A DNA stretch of 40,243 bases from Candidatus Auribacterota bacterium (GTDB lineage Bacteria; Auribacterota; JAFGBW01): positions 1 through 40,243 of the forward strand of contig JAFGBW010000129.1 in NCBI GenBank assembly GCA_016932965.1, read 5' to 3'. Shown here piece after piece: positions 1 through 8,409 of the stretch. A program made the position numbers and the translations under genes. The notes under the pieces were generated by a model. That model was not told the origin of the DNA and made no database searches. It saw only the letters and a program-made list of their open reading frames with translations. Each line of letters opens with the position of its first letter. Positions within the stretch are counted from its first letter, which is position 1.

Positions 1-762
1 AGAGAAGTTTTCCCCTGCATTCCTGATGAAGAACGTGCTTCCTTGATAAAAAATTATAGATTGGAAATCATGCAGGGAGCCAGGGATATTCACCTGTCCG
101 GAAAGGACAGTTATTTTCATGATAAAAAAGGCAGGGTAAAACCGCTGTCTTATGGGTATCTGATTCAAAATAAAGAATCGTATGTTCTGCACACGAGCGG
201 AAAAATCCCGGTTCATCTTCCTTTTTTTCTTTCTTTTTTATTGATGGAGATCATCAAACAGTTCGGCCATGGGCATGACCTGTTTCTTCTTCACAGCGCC
301 TGCGTGTACAGAGGGGAAACCGCCTGGCTGATTCCCGGAAAACAGGGACAGGGAAAAACGACTCTCAGCAAGAAACTGCCTGGCGTTTCGATCCTGAATG
401 ATGATTTGACTTTAACGGTTTATCATGAGGAAAAGAACGAATTTTTCGCCTTTAAAATTCCTTCTCCCCAGGATTTGGATTCCCCGCATCCATTTTTATG
501 GTACGGACCCAAGAAAATAAGAAAAATATTATTCCCGGAAAAAGAAAAGCCGTTCGGAATAAAAGAGTTAAGTCCGGATGAGACCCGCGCTTTCTGCGCC
601 GATGATGAAATTGTCTCTCATGGGTACTGTGAAAAAAACCGGGACAAAAAAATGAAAAAGATCTACAGCCTCATCCGGAAAATGTCCGAATGCATCCCTG
701 CCTGCCGTATTCGCTACGACAGCGGAAAAGACCTCCGCTGGCTGAACGAGGCATTAATCTAA
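1..762 (+). CDS. HPr kinase/PEPCK-like P-loop kinase (5' partial)
   Basis: The frame is open from base 1, so the true start lies upstream of the window; the TTG at 43 is probably internal. The visible protein has a Walker A loop (GKQGQGKTT, nt 337-363), preceded by LHSACVYRGETAWLI and followed by LNDDLTLTV (nt 394-420). This spacing is typical of the HPr kinase/phosphorylase-PEP carboxykinase superfamily, where the Asp pair after the loop binds metal and phosphate. HprK-like orphans of this size often accompany PqqD-type peptide-maturation genes, but no such partner is visible here. The next gene is a Ser/Thr kinase on the same strand, 103 nt downstream. The superfamily call is fairly safe; the substrate is unknown. 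It could be a non-HPr protein or a small molecule. Confidence 0.72.
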   Translation, partial: REVFPCIPDEERASLIKNYRLEIMQGARDIHLSGKDSYFHDKKGRVKPLSYGYLIQNKESYVLHTSGKIPVHLPFFLSFLLMEIIKQFGHGHDLFLLHSACVYRGETAWLIPGKQGQGKTTLSKKLPGVSILNDDLTLTVYHEEKNEFFAFKIPSPQDLDSPHPFLWYGPKKIRKILFPEKEKPFGIKELSPDETRAFCADDEIVSHGYCEKNRDKKMKKIYSLIRKMSECIPACRIRYDSGKDLRWLNEALI

Positions 763-865
763 AAAGAATCCTTTTTCTTATGATTTCACCATGAAGGATA
801 TCTTTTGGACTCAATGGAAATAAAATGATAGAATAACACCTCGAACTTAAGGATATGATTGAAAT

Positions 866-1915
866 ATGGAAATCAAACCGGGCAGTATTTTTTTAGACTA
901 CGAGGTGCTGGAGGAGATCGGCAGGGGAGGATTCGGGGCTGTTTTCAAGGGTAAAAAGATCCATTCAGAACCGCCTTTCTTTGTCGCCATCAAAGTCCTG
1001 CACCAGATTCATGCCGGACATGAAAAAAATGTACGGCGTTTTCACAGGGAAGCCAGACTCGCCAGGAAATTGTCCCATCCCAATGTGGTAGCCATCTTAG
1101 ATGACGGTGTGATCGAAGACATTCATTATATCATCATGGAATTTGCCGAGGGAAAAAACCTCCTTTTGTGGATGATCGAGGGAGATTCGGAAACATCCGT
1201 CTATGAATCAAATACCCTCAGCATGACCCGGAGTGATCTGGCCGAGCCTTCCGCGTCAAATCAGGACATCCAGGATGCGCAAACAGTGGTTCTGGATAAA
1301 GCCTTTGTTCCAGGGACGTTTCCGGCAGGTTCGGCTGAAACAGCGATCCCCCTCATGAAGCAATGCGCCGATGTTTTGAAATCCGCTGAAGAGGCCGGAT
1401 TGGTCCACCGGGACATCAAGCCTGAAAACATCCTTGTCCGAAAGAGTCAGGACGGAACTCTTCAGGTAAAAATCCTGGATTTCGGGCTGGCCAAAAATTT
1501 CGTGGATGAATCGGTCCAGCTTTCTTCAGCCGGACAGGCTATAGGGACTCCGGCTTACATGAGTCCGGAACAATTCAAAGGGGATTCTCTGGATATCCGC
1601 TCGGACCTGTATTCTTTAGGAGCCACTTTCTATACCTTTGTCACAGGCCAGAAACCTTTTAAAGGTCCGGGACTCCGGGAATTCATGCACCAGGTTATCA
1701 TGGAAAATCCTATGCCTGCCAGTCAGGCGAATCCATCTGTCAGTGAAAATTTCTCGCGCATCCTTTTACGGCTGATGCACAAAGATCCTTCAAAACGATA
1801 TCAGCACCCGAATGAATTGCTTCAGGATCTCAACCGTTCTGCTTCAGTTCAGGATACGGCCAAACAAAAGACCTGGGGATGGACTGGACTGAAGTCAATA
1901 TTCCAGAAAGAATAA
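866..1915 (+). CDS. Hanks-type serine/threonine protein kinase, cytosolic
   Basis: A 349-residue single-domain kinase with all catalytic motifs: glycine loop IGRGGFG (18-24), VAIK lysine (K43), HRDIKPENIL (181-190), DFG (205-207) and the activation segment GTPAYMSPEQ (227-236). An insert of about 50 residues rich in Ser, Thr and acidic residues (about 106-156) lies before the HRD motif; it may be regulatory or an autophosphorylation site. The C-terminus ends about 25 residues after the kinase core, with no transmembrane helix, PASTA or other sensor domain, so it probably acts in the cytoplasm and receives its signal through a partner. An AAGGA sequence lies 13 nt before the ATG. It follows the HprK-like kinase on the same strand and converges with the next gene, with only 2 nt between the stops. 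Confidence 0.93.
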   Translation: MEIKPGSIFLDYEVLEEIGRGGFGAVFKGKKIHSEPPFFVAIKVLHQIHAGHEKNVRRFHREARLARKLSHPNVVAILDDGVIEDIHYIIMEFAEGKNLLLWMIEGDSETSVYESNTLSMTRSDLAEPSASNQDIQDAQTVVLDKAFVPGTFPAGSAETAIPLMKQCADVLKSAEEAGLVHRDIKPENILVRKSQDGTLQVKILDFGLAKNFVDESVQLSSAGQAIGTPAYMSPEQFKGDSLDIRSDLYSLGATFYTFVTGQKPFKGPGLREFMHQVIMENPMPASQANPSVSENFSRILLRLMHKDPSKRYQHPNELLQDLNRSASVQDTAKQKTWGWTGLKSIFQKE

Positions 1916-1917
1916 GA

Positions 1918-2796
1918 TTATTTTTTTACAACAAGCGGTTTTTCGCCTTTTAAAAGAACCAGACCCTGTTCCCCGATGCCGAATACGTAAAAATCCTGAA
2001 ACAGTTCTCCTTCTTTTATTTTTCTTGTGATCCTGGATGACCGGTTATGCGACGGATAGGAAATCTCAGCCACCCAGAGTTTCCCCTCCTGATAGGTATT
2101 GATGACCGAGAGAGGTCCTTCACCGGATGAATGCACCTCTTTTTCAGGAAAAAGATCGTCGTGCGTTCCCTTTTTCTGGTCCTCCCCTGTAGAAAAAAGA
2201 ACATAGGCCAGTTCGTTCTCCCCCTTGAAAAGAGGGTTGTTTTTCAGCTCATAAACAATGGCCGATCCAAAACCATCTTTCAGATCATGGATCTGAATGG
2301 CCGAGGAAGAAAAAAGCTGCTGTATTTCACCGGGAAAAGATTGATGCTCCATGAAATACCGCAGCACGGCATTTTGGAGTTTATTCAACCTTTTTTGTGT
2401 CACAGTATGACCATACTTTTTTTTGTATTCTTTAACCCGGGTCATGATCCGCATGTCATCGGTTGAATTTTCCGTCTTTTCCAGGTAAAGGAACCCGTCT
2501 TCAATCTGACCCAGCGGTTCCAGAAGAATTTCCGCCATATTCAGCCAGGCTGACGGCAGATGGGAAGAACGCGGAAACTGTTTCTGGAAGTCCTGCAAAA
2601 GGCGCAATGCTTCTTTGTCTTTTTTCTTCTGCCTCAAGTGTTCAACCTCAGAGCTCAAGGCCGACCATATCTTTTCTTCATTCAGGGCGTACTGTGCGGC
2701 TGAGAGAAAAAGCGTCCAATGAGATAATAAAAAAACAGCCGCTATTTTTATCAATACAAGAATGAACGGTTCATTTTTTTTCATTTGTTTAGTCAT
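1918..2796 (-). CDS. Membrane-anchored/exported protein with GspG-like C-terminal region
   Basis: A 292-residue protein with an N-terminal hydrophobic segment (about 12-34) that is a signal anchor or signal peptide. Residues 36-115 are helical and charged and look like one or two TPR-type helical repeats (LRLLQDFQKQFP, LPSAWLNMAEILL). From about 136 the text resembles the globular part of type II secretion major pseudopilins: LQNAVLRYFMEHQSFP, then DGFGSAIVYEL, then a TGEDQKKGTHDDL loop like the calcium-binding loop of GspG. The prepilin N-terminus is absent. This suggests a pseudopilin-derived fold reused on a helical, membrane-tethered protein. The function is unknown; the pseudopilin resemblance is my reading of local motifs, not a search result. 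Confidence 0.6.
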   Translation of the reverse strand: MTKQMKKNEPFILVLIKIAAVFLLSHWTLFLSAAQYALNEEKIWSALSSEVEHLRQKKKDKEALRLLQDFQKQFPRSSHLPSAWLNMAEILLEPLGQIEDGFLYLEKTENSTDDMRIMTRVKEYKKKYGHTVTQKRLNKLQNAVLRYFMEHQSFPGEIQQLFSSSAIQIHDLKDGFGSAIVYELKNNPLFKGENELAYVLFSTGEDQKKGTHDDLFPEKEVHSSGEGPLSVINTYQEGKLWVAEISYPSHNRSSRITRKIKEGELFQDFYVFGIGEQGLVLLKGEKPLVVKK

Positions 2797-2803
2797 TTTT
2801 TTA

Positions 2804-2936
2804 CCACGAAGGATACGAAGAGTACGAAAAAAAATCCTTTACCCCCTCAATACTTCAATAATGATTTGTTCTCAAGATGTTTTTATTGATCTATTATTTT
2901 TCATTAAAACAATATTCTTCTTCGTGTCCTTCGTAG
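2804..2936. repeat. Palindromic intergenic element, cacgaagga type (E1)
   Basis: The left end ccacgaaggatacgaaga (2804-2821) is matched by the reverse complement of 2919-2936 at 16 of 18 positions. The arms consist of imperfect tandem copies of an 8-9 base word. The 97 bases between them are AT-rich and partly self-complementary, so the whole element could fold into one long hairpin. It fills most of the gap between two leftward genes. No ORF is seen inside. Confidence 0.7.
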
Positions 2937-3025
2937 AATGTTATCATTAATTCTGTTTTATAGTGAAGGGCTCCCTAAGCTAATGATCCAGTTATCAATG
3001 CAGCATTAATATATTCATGGGTTTC

Positions 3026-4852
3026 TTATATAAGTTCAAAGAGCGCATATTTTCCTGAAGTAAACAAAAATCGGGTTTTTGAAGTGTCCTGAAGCAGGTC
3101 CGCCAGGGAATCCGGATAAAGGATCCCCCAGTTTTTTCTGTAAAATAAAATATGAGACATTTTCATTGACTGTAAAACAGCCTGTAACTCCTGCGAAGTT
3201 TTAGCCTGGGAAAGCAGTGCATTGATCTGAGAGGCTTCAAAAAAACTGTCCGCAATAAAATCCCTATTACAAAAGAATCCCTGATTGGTGTTCAAAAACA
3301 AAATCCTTGCATCATCCGGAATGCGCTTATTGATATAATAAAAAACCGCAGGTTCCATTTCCGTTATTTTTTCTTTGTTCTGACAGAGTTCGTTTATTCT
3401 GGATACAACGGATTCCCCAATAGGAATAAAAGAGACCATCATATATATGACGGCGGCCAGAAGAGCCCCTCTCAAGAAGAAATCGCGATAAACAAGATTG
3501 TTTACCTTTGCAAATAATTCCATAACAGACAAAGACCCTGCAACAGCCAAAAAGGGCAAAATGGGGATCAAAAAACGCATTTGCTGGGAGGAGATGCTCC
3601 AAAGCAGAAAATAGATTCCTGATACGGTCATACACCTTTTGATCAATGGATTGCGGAAAGAGAAAACAATTGAAAGAGGAACAAGCGCAATCCAAAAAGG
3701 GGAAATATTTCCGTCAAAACGGCTGTATCCGTATCCCCCGGACAGGATGACTCTCACTGGTAACAGCAGATAATCCATCCATTTCCGTCCCATTCCGATG
3801 GATTGCTGCCAGTTTATCCACTCTCTGGACAGGGAATCACTCCATTCAGGCCCGCCAAAAAATGAATAAAAAAATGGATACAAGGGATTGCCTGTCTGAC
3901 AGAAGCTTTTTATCAGCCAGGGCATGACTAAAATCAGGCCGGGAAAAATCAATAGCCAGATATCCGATATTTTCCTTTTATTGTTTATTGGATTCATGAG
4001 AAGCAGAAAAACAAAGCATAAAAGACTAAAAATGCCGGAAAATTTTGTGCCTGCAGCCAGTCCCAGACAGAGACCGGAATAAATCAGATAAGTTTTTCTC
4101 TGGCCGGGATTTTCAAAAGCCAGGTTCAGACACACAAAAGCAGAGAAAAAAAAGAACGCCATGCCCAGGTCCGCATAGGCGGTTTTCATTTCAAACAGGA
4201 CGATTTCATTGGCGAGAAAAAAAATAGCCGCCAGACAGCCGGCGACCCTGCTGTCGGATCTGGAACGGGAAAAGGTTATAATGAGAATCAGTGTCAGGAT
4301 GCCAAAACTGAAATGGATGAGTCTTGCAAGAATAAAATCTTTGATCAGCAGTGCGAGTGTGAAGAGCATTTCCATGCTCTGCGGCCAGTTTGAATACACA
4401 TTAAAAGGGACTCGGAAAAAGCCTTTTTGATCCAGGTAAAGCCGCGGCAGGGTCAAATGGTATGCCCCTTCATCCCAGAAAATATGAGGGGTAAAAGTGC
4501 CCATCAAAAGACTAAATGCAATGACGGTTAAAAAAACATGAAAAAGGGCTTCTAATATCCCGGGATTATTCATTCGAGAAAAAGGGATGAAATTCGTTTT
4601 CGAGATAACCCCTAAAAGAAAAACCAGAGAGATCATCCCATAAACAGGGATCGCGAAAAGCATTTTTAAAGAAGCCAGAATGAAGATGAAATAGATCCAG
4701 AAAACGGTTCCGGAGACAAAGGGGATAAGAAAGGAATTTTCAGCAAGAGTACCGGTTGAAAGAAAAGGGGTTTTCAGTAAAACCCTTCCTGTGATGAAAA
4801 AAGAATAAAGGACACTGACTAATATAAATATTTCAGCAAACACTATCGGCAT
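3026..4852 (-). CDS. GT39/PMT-like integral membrane glycosyltransferase
   Basis: A 608-residue polytopic protein with about 10-12 hydrophobic helices and a C-terminal soluble part (about 490-608). The first large loop, after the second or third helix, carries FWDEGAYHLTLPRLY (125-139). The acidic pair D127/E128 corresponds to the catalytic/metal-binding acidic motif of the dolichyl-phosphate-mannose protein mannosyltransferase/ArnT-like GT-C family. The family transfers a sugar from a polyprenyl-phosphate donor to an acceptor outside the membrane. It has its own leftward transcription unit: E1 lies downstream and a repeat plus the divergent metX promoter lie upstream. Donor and acceptor cannot be inferred. 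The weak TTATATAAG-like end before 3026 shows no obvious terminator. Confidence 0.82.
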   Translation of the reverse strand: MPIVFAEIFILVSVLYSFFITGRVLLKTPFLSTGTLAENSFLIPFVSGTVFWIYFIFILASLKMLFAIPVYGMISLVFLLGVISKTNFIPFSRMNNPGILEALFHVFLTVIAFSLLMGTFTPHIFWDEGAYHLTLPRLYLDQKGFFRVPFNVYSNWPQSMEMLFTLALLIKDFILARLIHFSFGILTLILIITFSRSRSDSRVAGCLAAIFFLANEIVLFEMKTAYADLGMAFFFFSAFVCLNLAFENPGQRKTYLIYSGLCLGLAAGTKFSGIFSLLCFVFLLLMNPINNKRKISDIWLLIFPGLILVMPWLIKSFCQTGNPLYPFFYSFFGGPEWSDSLSREWINWQQSIGMGRKWMDYLLLPVRVILSGGYGYSRFDGNISPFWIALVPLSIVFSFRNPLIKRCMTVSGIYFLLWSISSQQMRFLIPILPFLAVAGSLSVMELFAKVNNLVYRDFFLRGALLAAVIYMMVSFIPIGESVVSRINELCQNKEKITEMEPAVFYYINKRIPDDARILFLNTNQGFFCNRDFIADSFFEASQINALLSQAKTSQELQAVLQSMKMSHILFYRKNWGILYPDSLADLLQDTSKTRFLFTSGKYALFELI

Positions 4853-4930
4853 GATCCGAAACTATAGCAGAGGATCAATAATTTTCAATATCTCGTTTGG
4901 TCCGACCGTTCCAAAAAATGGCGACGGATA

Positions 4931-5044
4931 GATTCCCCTAAACGAATTTTTAGGAATCTCCGCTCAAAAGAATGCTTCGCAGCTGTTTGTTCGGCCATTC
5001 CCCGGCTGCAGGCAGACAGGATGAAGTTTGCGCCCTGTGAATTC
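4931..5044 (-). repeat. ~110 bp dispersed element with terminal hairpin (R, copy A)
   Basis: Read on the minus strand this stretch aligns along its length with 36108-36218 on the plus strand. Shared words include TGAATT, a TGCAG/CGGG block, TGCGA-GCAT and AGATTCCTAAAAA. The last part folds into a hairpin: GATTCC plus TAAA pairs with TTTAGGAATC (4931-4958), with a small bulge. The copy fills most of the 260-base gap between the GT39-like gene and metX and ends 3 bases before the metX -35 box. No coding potential is seen. Confidence 0.75.
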
Positions 5045-5047
5045 ATT

Positions 5048-5076
5048 TTGACACTTTTCTTGCCAAGAATTATATT
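5048..5076 (+). promoter_or_regulatory. sigma70 promoter of metXW
   Basis: TTGACA (5048-5053), a 17-base spacer and TATATT (5071-5076). The start point would be near 5083, leaving a leader of about 30 nt before the metX ATG. That is too short for a SAM riboswitch, so regulation would have to act at the promoter or by other means. Confidence 0.75.
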
Positions 5077-5112
5077 CCACTAGCTCATCACAAGACTACA
5101 GAAACAAAAATA

Positions 5113-6258
5113 ATGCACAATGATACAAAAGACTCCGTTGGACTGGTCCGGACCCAGACGATTCAGCTAAAAGAAAAAATCTCTCTGGATTGCGGCACCA
5201 CTTTTGGACCCATCACTGTTGCTTATGAAACATACGGCAGGATGAATGAAGCGAAATCAAATGTCATTTTGGTTTTGCACGCCCTTTCCGGAAGCGCCCA
5301 TGCCGCAGGATACTGGACTCCGGAAGACAAAAAGCCCGGCTGGTGGGACATGATGATCGGGCCCGGAAAAGCCCTGGACACCAATTTGTACTGCGTGATC
5401 TGTTCCAATGTATTGGGTGGCTGCTACGGAACCACAGGTCCTTCTTCCATCAATCCCAACACCCAGCAGCCTTATGCCATGAGCTTTCCTGTGATCTCCA
5501 TCAGCGACATGGTGACCGTGCAGAAACAATTGATGGATCAATTGGAAATCCCCGGGCTTTTGGCTATTATTGGCGGTTCCATGGGCGGAATGCAGGTGTT
5601 GGAGTGGGCCGTTAATTATCCGGGTTATGTGAAAGGGGCCATCCCGATCGCCTCCACCGCCCGTTTGAGCGCCCAGAGTATCGCTTTTAATGAAGTTGGC
5701 AGAAGGGCCATCATGGCTGATCCCAAGTGGAACAACGGAAATTATGATCCTAAAGATCCGCCTGCCAGGGGACTGGAAATTGCCCGGATGGTGGGGCATA
5801 TCACTTACTTAAGCGACGAAAGCATGCAGAAAAAATTCGGCAGGCGCCTGAAAGACACCCTCCAGTATTCCTATGATTTCGACCCTGAATTCGAAGTGGA
5901 AAGTTATCTGCGTTATCAGGGAAAAAGTTTCGTAAAACGCTTTGATGCCAATGCGTACCTGTATATCACCAAGGCGATGGATTATTTTGACATTGCCATG
6001 CGAACCAATGGATCACTCGAAGAACTGTTTAAAAACGTGACCTCGAGCTTCCTGGTCATGGCTTTCTCCTCAGACTGGCTTTTCCCTTCCTATCAATCGA
6101 AAGCGATTGCTAAAGCATTGCGCACCGTGAACAAGGAAGTCACTTACGTGGAAATCAAGTCTTCGCTGGGTCATGATGCATTTTTACTGGAACACCAGAC
6201 TATCACTCATGTCATCAAGTATTATTTGAAACACCTTTCAGACGGCAATAAGAAATGA
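5113..6258 (+). CDS. metX: Homoserine O-acetyltransferase
   Basis: A 381-residue alpha/beta-hydrolase-fold enzyme that acetylates L-homoserine with acetyl-CoA, the first committed step of methionine synthesis. The nucleophile elbow GGSMGG places Ser156. The other triad members are Asp321 (SSDWLFP) and His354 (GHDAFL). [13 protein letters not shown] (54-66) is the usual oxyanion/entry segment, and length is normal. Some MetX-like proteins are succinyltransferases, and this cannot be excluded from sequence alone. The gene sits 30 nt behind a strong promoter and overlaps metW by 4 nt (ATGA), the classical metXW arrangement. Confidence 0.95.
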   Translation: MHNDTKDSVGLVRTQTIQLKEKISLDCGTTFGPITVAYETYGRMNEAKSNVILVLHALSGSAHAAGYWTPEDKKPGWWDMMIGPGKALDTNLYCVICSNVLGGCYGTTGPSSINPNTQQPYAMSFPVISISDMVTVQKQLMDQLEIPGLLAIIGGSMGGMQVLEWAVNYPGYVKGAIPIASTARLSAQSIAFNEVGRRAIMADPKWNNGNYDPKDPPARGLEIARMVGHITYLSDESMQKKFGRRLKDTLQYSYDFDPEFEVESYLRYQGKSFVKRFDANAYLYITKAMDYFDIAMRTNGSLEELFKNVTSSFLVMAFSSDWLFPSYQSKAIAKALRTVNKEVTYVEIKSSLGHDAFLLEHQTITHVIKYYLKHLSDGNKK

Positions 6259-6866
6259 AACACAATACCCGAATGAGAAGCGATTGGGAATCCATTGAAA
6301 AATTCATCCAGCCCTCTTCTACCGTACTGGATCTGGGTTGCGGAGACGGCTCTCTTCTGGAACTACTCAGGAAAAATAAAAATGTTCAGGTCCGCGGCGT
6401 GGATATAGATCAGAATAATATCCTATCCTGTATCCAAAAAGAGATTCCGGTTTTTCAAAGCAATCTGGACGAGGGACTGTCCGATTACGGGGATAAAACT
6501 TTTGATTATGTCATTCTCTCTTTGACGCTCCAGGTGGTTTATGAGCCCCGGATGCTTTTAAAGGAAATCATGCGGGTGGGGAAAAAAGGGATCGTGAGCA
6601 TCCCGAATTTCGGATACTGGATCAGCCGGATCCAGCTGCTGATCAAGGGGACCTCCCCGGTAACGGAGCATCTGCCTTACGAATGGTATAATACTCCCAA
6701 TATCCGCACCACCACCGTGGCCGATTTCATTAACCTGTGCGGGGAAATGAACATCAGGATTGAGGCCACAGCCCATACCTGTCTTAAAGGGAAAAAAGTC
6801 CCCTCCTGTTTCGCAACTCTCTTACCGAATTTGTTTTCCGAAGTCTCGGTGTTTCTGTTAAGTTAA
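6255..6866 (+). CDS. metW: Methionine biosynthesis protein MetW (SAM-methyltransferase fold)
   Basis: A 203-residue protein with the Rossmann-type SAM site: [15 protein letters not shown] (25-39), then VRGVDID, and the MetW-specific stretch [14 protein letters not shown] followed by [18 protein letters not shown]. MetW is co-inherited with MetX and is needed for, or stimulates, homoserine acylation in several bacteria. Its start overlaps the metX stop in an ATGA, so the two are translationally coupled. The gene ends just before a large hairpin at 6872-6936 that may end the transcript. Confidence 0.93.
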   Translation: MKHNTRMRSDWESIEKFIQPSSTVLDLGCGDGSLLELLRKNKNVQVRGVDIDQNNILSCIQKEIPVFQSNLDEGLSDYGDKTFDYVILSLTLQVVYEPRMLLKEIMRVGKKGIVSIPNFGYWISRIQLLIKGTSPVTEHLPYEWYNTPNIRTTTVADFINLCGEMNIRIEATAHTCLKGKKVPSCFATLLPNLFSEVSVFLLS

Positions 6867-6871
6867 ATTTA

Positions 6872-6936
6872 TTAAAAGGGATCATATTTTGCGGGAAAAA
6901 CTTTTTGATAAAAAAATTTTTCCCGCACCCTTTTAA
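6872..6936. terminator. Bulged hairpin after metXW, possible bidirectional terminator
   Basis: An 11-bp perfect stem, TGCGGGAAAAA (6890-6900) with TTTTTCCCGCA (6917-6927), sits inside a second 9-bp stem, TTAAAAGGG (6872-6880) with CCCTTTTAA (6928-6936). A 9-nt bulge lies on the left side only. The 3' arm runs straight through both stems. The A/T-rich ends give short T-runs on either strand, but there is no long T-tract on the plus strand. Confidence 0.5.
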
Positions 6937-6950
6937 AAAAAATTGATAGA

Positions 6951-6985
6951 TGCATTCATGGGAACAAAATGTTCCCATGAATGCA
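6951..6985. other. 35-base perfect palindrome (16-bp stem, 3-nt loop)
   Basis: TGCATTCATGGGAACA (6951-6966) is the exact reverse complement of 6970-6985, separated by three bases. It lies 37 nt before the TTG start of the MFS permease gene. It has no T-tract downstream, so it looks more like an operator, an RNA hairpin near the ribosome-binding region or a cruciform site than a simple terminator. Confidence 0.6.
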
Positions 6986-7021
6986 AAACAATCCCCATGA
7001 TTAATAAAAAGGAACCCTTTT

Positions 7022-8362
7022 TTGTTTAATTATTTAAAAGAAAAAACTTCCCGTAATCCATGGTTTTATATCCCCTCGCAATATTTTGCTGAAGGGATAC
7101 CCTTTGTTCTGGTGAATCAGCTTTCAGTTGCCATGTATAAATCACTGGATGCAACGAACGAGTTCATCGGCATGACGAGCTTCTTATATCTTCCCTGGTC
7201 TTTAAAGTTTCTCTGGAGCCCTGCCGTGGACGCCACGAGTACAAAAAGGCAATGGGTCCTCACCCTGCATTTGATATTGAGTCTTTTCTTTGTCTTCCTT
7301 GGATGCGGACTGGGATTCCCTTCTTTTTTAACTATCAGTTTAGTTCTTTTCACTTTGATCGCATTTTGTTCAGCCACTCATGATATTGTGATTGACGGTT
7401 ATTATCTCCATGCCCTGAACAAAAAAGAACAGGCTTTTTTCTCAGGAATCAGGAATACTTTTTATCGTTTTGCCATGATTTTTGCCGGGGGGATTCTGAT
7501 CACATTGGCAGGCAGAATCAAAGAAATGACCGGCCATGTGATTCAGGGCTGGTCCGCCGCCTTTTATATCGCGTCTTTTATTTTTCTTGTGTTGTTCTTC
7601 TATCACCGTTTTATTCTCCCTTATCCTGTGACCGATTCCCCGGTCCATGCCACAAAATCCAGACTTCCGTACAAACAAATCTTCAGGGAATATTTCGGAC
7701 AAAGACAGATCGGAGTGATCCTTTCCTTTATTCTCCTCTTCCGTTTCGGAGAAGGATTACTTTTGAAAATGGTTCAGCCTTTTTTTCTGGATAAAACTGC
7801 GGCCGGTGGAATGAACCTGGGATTGGAAGAAGTCGGAATCATGTACGGCACGATAGGAATAAGCGCCCTGATCATTGGAGGCATTCTCGGCGGATGGCTG
7901 ATAAAAAAATACGGTCTGAAAAAAATGATCTGGCCGTTCACGTTATGCATGCATCTGCCGAATCTGCTTTTTGTGTATCTGGCCGTCTGCCATCCGTTGC
8001 TTGAATGGAATTTTTCCCTGAATTGGGCGGCTCGCCTGTTTGATTCGGGAACATGGATGGTGAAGACCCATCCGGTTCTATTAGGCGTGGTCATGACCGA
8101 GCAGTTCGGTTACGGCCTGGGATTCACCGGATTCATGGTCTATCTTTTATATCTTGCCAGGGGGGAATTCAAAACATCCCATTATGCGATCTCCACGGGC
8201 CTCATGGCCGTGGGAATCATGGTGCCGGGCTTTTTAAGCGGCCTGATTCAAGCCAAGCTGGGTTATACCTGGCTTTTCATTATAAGCTGCATCACCACTA
8301 TTCCGGGCATGGTCTGCATCTTTTTTTTGCCGTTTGATGAAGATAAACTCCATCAAAATTAA
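7022..8362 (+). CDS. MFS permease, AmpG/acetyl-CoA-transporter-like
   Basis: A 446-residue protein with about 12 hydrophobic segments. The N-terminal motif YFAEGIPFVLV followed by LPWSLKFLWSPAVD (residues 20-66) is characteristic of the AmpG/SLC33 branch of the major facilitator superfamily, whose members import muropeptides or carry acetyl-CoA. No ATG fits the family N-terminus. The TTG at 7022 follows AAAAAGGAA at a normal distance and is the likely start. The leader contains the 35-base palindrome at 6951-6985. The cargo is unknown; anhydro-muropeptide is a reasonable guess in a Gram-negative cell. Confidence 0.85.
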   Translation: MFNYLKEKTSRNPWFYIPSQYFAEGIPFVLVNQLSVAMYKSLDATNEFIGMTSFLYLPWSLKFLWSPAVDATSTKRQWVLTLHLILSLFFVFLGCGLGFPSFLTISLVLFTLIAFCSATHDIVIDGYYLHALNKKEQAFFSGIRNTFYRFAMIFAGGILITLAGRIKEMTGHVIQGWSAAFYIASFIFLVLFFYHRFILPYPVTDSPVHATKSRLPYKQIFREYFGQRQIGVILSFILLFRFGEGLLLKMVQPFFLDKTAAGGMNLGLEEVGIMYGTIGISALIIGGILGGWLIKKYGLKKMIWPFTLCMHLPNLLFVYLAVCHPLLEWNFSLNWAARLFDSGTWMVKTHPVLLGVVMTEQFGYGLGFTGFMVYLLYLARGEFKTSHYAISTGLMAVGIMVPGFLSGLIQAKLGYTWLFIISCITTIPGMVCIFFLPFDEDKLHQN

Positions 8363-8409
8363 GCGGAATGGATTGAATGCAGGATAAAACATTTATCCCG
8401 CGGACAAAT

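Noticed and set aside
4853-5112. SAM riboswitch upstream of metX.
   Set aside because: No SAM-I, SAM-II or SAM/SAH core motif is seen, and the promoter leaves only about 30 bases of leader.
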